Positions 5,646 to 5,652 of a DNA stretch of 5,652 bases are shown here, piece by piece. The position numbers and the translations under genes were made by a program. The notes beneath the pieces were generated by a model. That model had not been told where the DNA came from, searched no databases, and saw nothing but the letters and a program-made list of their open reading frames with translations. The DNA is from Spirochaetia bacterium (GTDB taxonomy: Bacteria > Spirochaetota > Spirochaetia > Treponematales > Breznakiellaceae): positions 1-5,652 of the forward strand of contig BOBG01000126.1 in assembly GCA_026002265.1 (NCBI GenBank). The letters are read 5' to 3'. Within the stretch, counting starts at the first letter, position 1. Each line of letters opens with the position of its first letter.

Positions 5646-5652
5646 ATTCCTA

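Overview
The window looks like bacterial chromosome, most plausibly from a host-associated or anaerobic spirochaete of the Treponema lineage. This is inference, not proof. It rests on a very short IMP dehydrogenase with no CBS module (as known from Borrelia), a soluble methyl-accepting chemotaxis protein beside a FIST sensor, and a secreted papain-type peptidase with a DUF4384-like C-terminal domain. Composition is moderate in GC, with a striking excess of the tetranucleotide CCGG. No rRNA, tRNA, CRISPR array, transposase or integrase was seen.

Layout. Bases 1-206 are a leader or intergenic stretch. It holds a possible start of a leftward gene running off the left edge, a tandem AAGGATAAAG pair, and the ribosome binding site of guaB. 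Bases 207-1292 (+) encode a 361-residue IMP dehydrogenase. Bases 1293-1381 are a convergent intergenic gap with REP-like interlocking inverted repeats and a small hairpin. Bases 1382-4050 (-) form a tight three-gene operon, transcribed right to left: a FIST-domain sensor (GTG start at 4050), a soluble MCP signalling protein (ATG start at 2936) and a DUF5131 (phage Gp37/Gp68-type, three-cysteine radical-SAM-like) protein (ATG at 2110). Each of the two junctions has exactly one base between stop and start. Bases 4051-4198 are a divergent control region. Bases 4199-5593 (+) encode an exported C1-type cysteine peptidase. The last 59 bases are non-coding as far as can be seen.

How the genes fit together. 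The FIST and MCP products look like the two halves of a cytoplasmic chemoreceptor. FIST is a known small-ligand sensory domain that often sits in one polypeptide with an MCP or other output domain. Here sensor and output are separate, consecutive, probably translationally coupled genes. The DUF5131 gene is the unexpected third member; it has no phage neighbours and no visible partner gene. guaB (guanine nucleotide synthesis) and the peptidase have no evident link to this operon.

The best candidate for something undescribed is the FIST / soluble MCP / DUF5131 cassette. The other observations are local sequence structures of modest interest.
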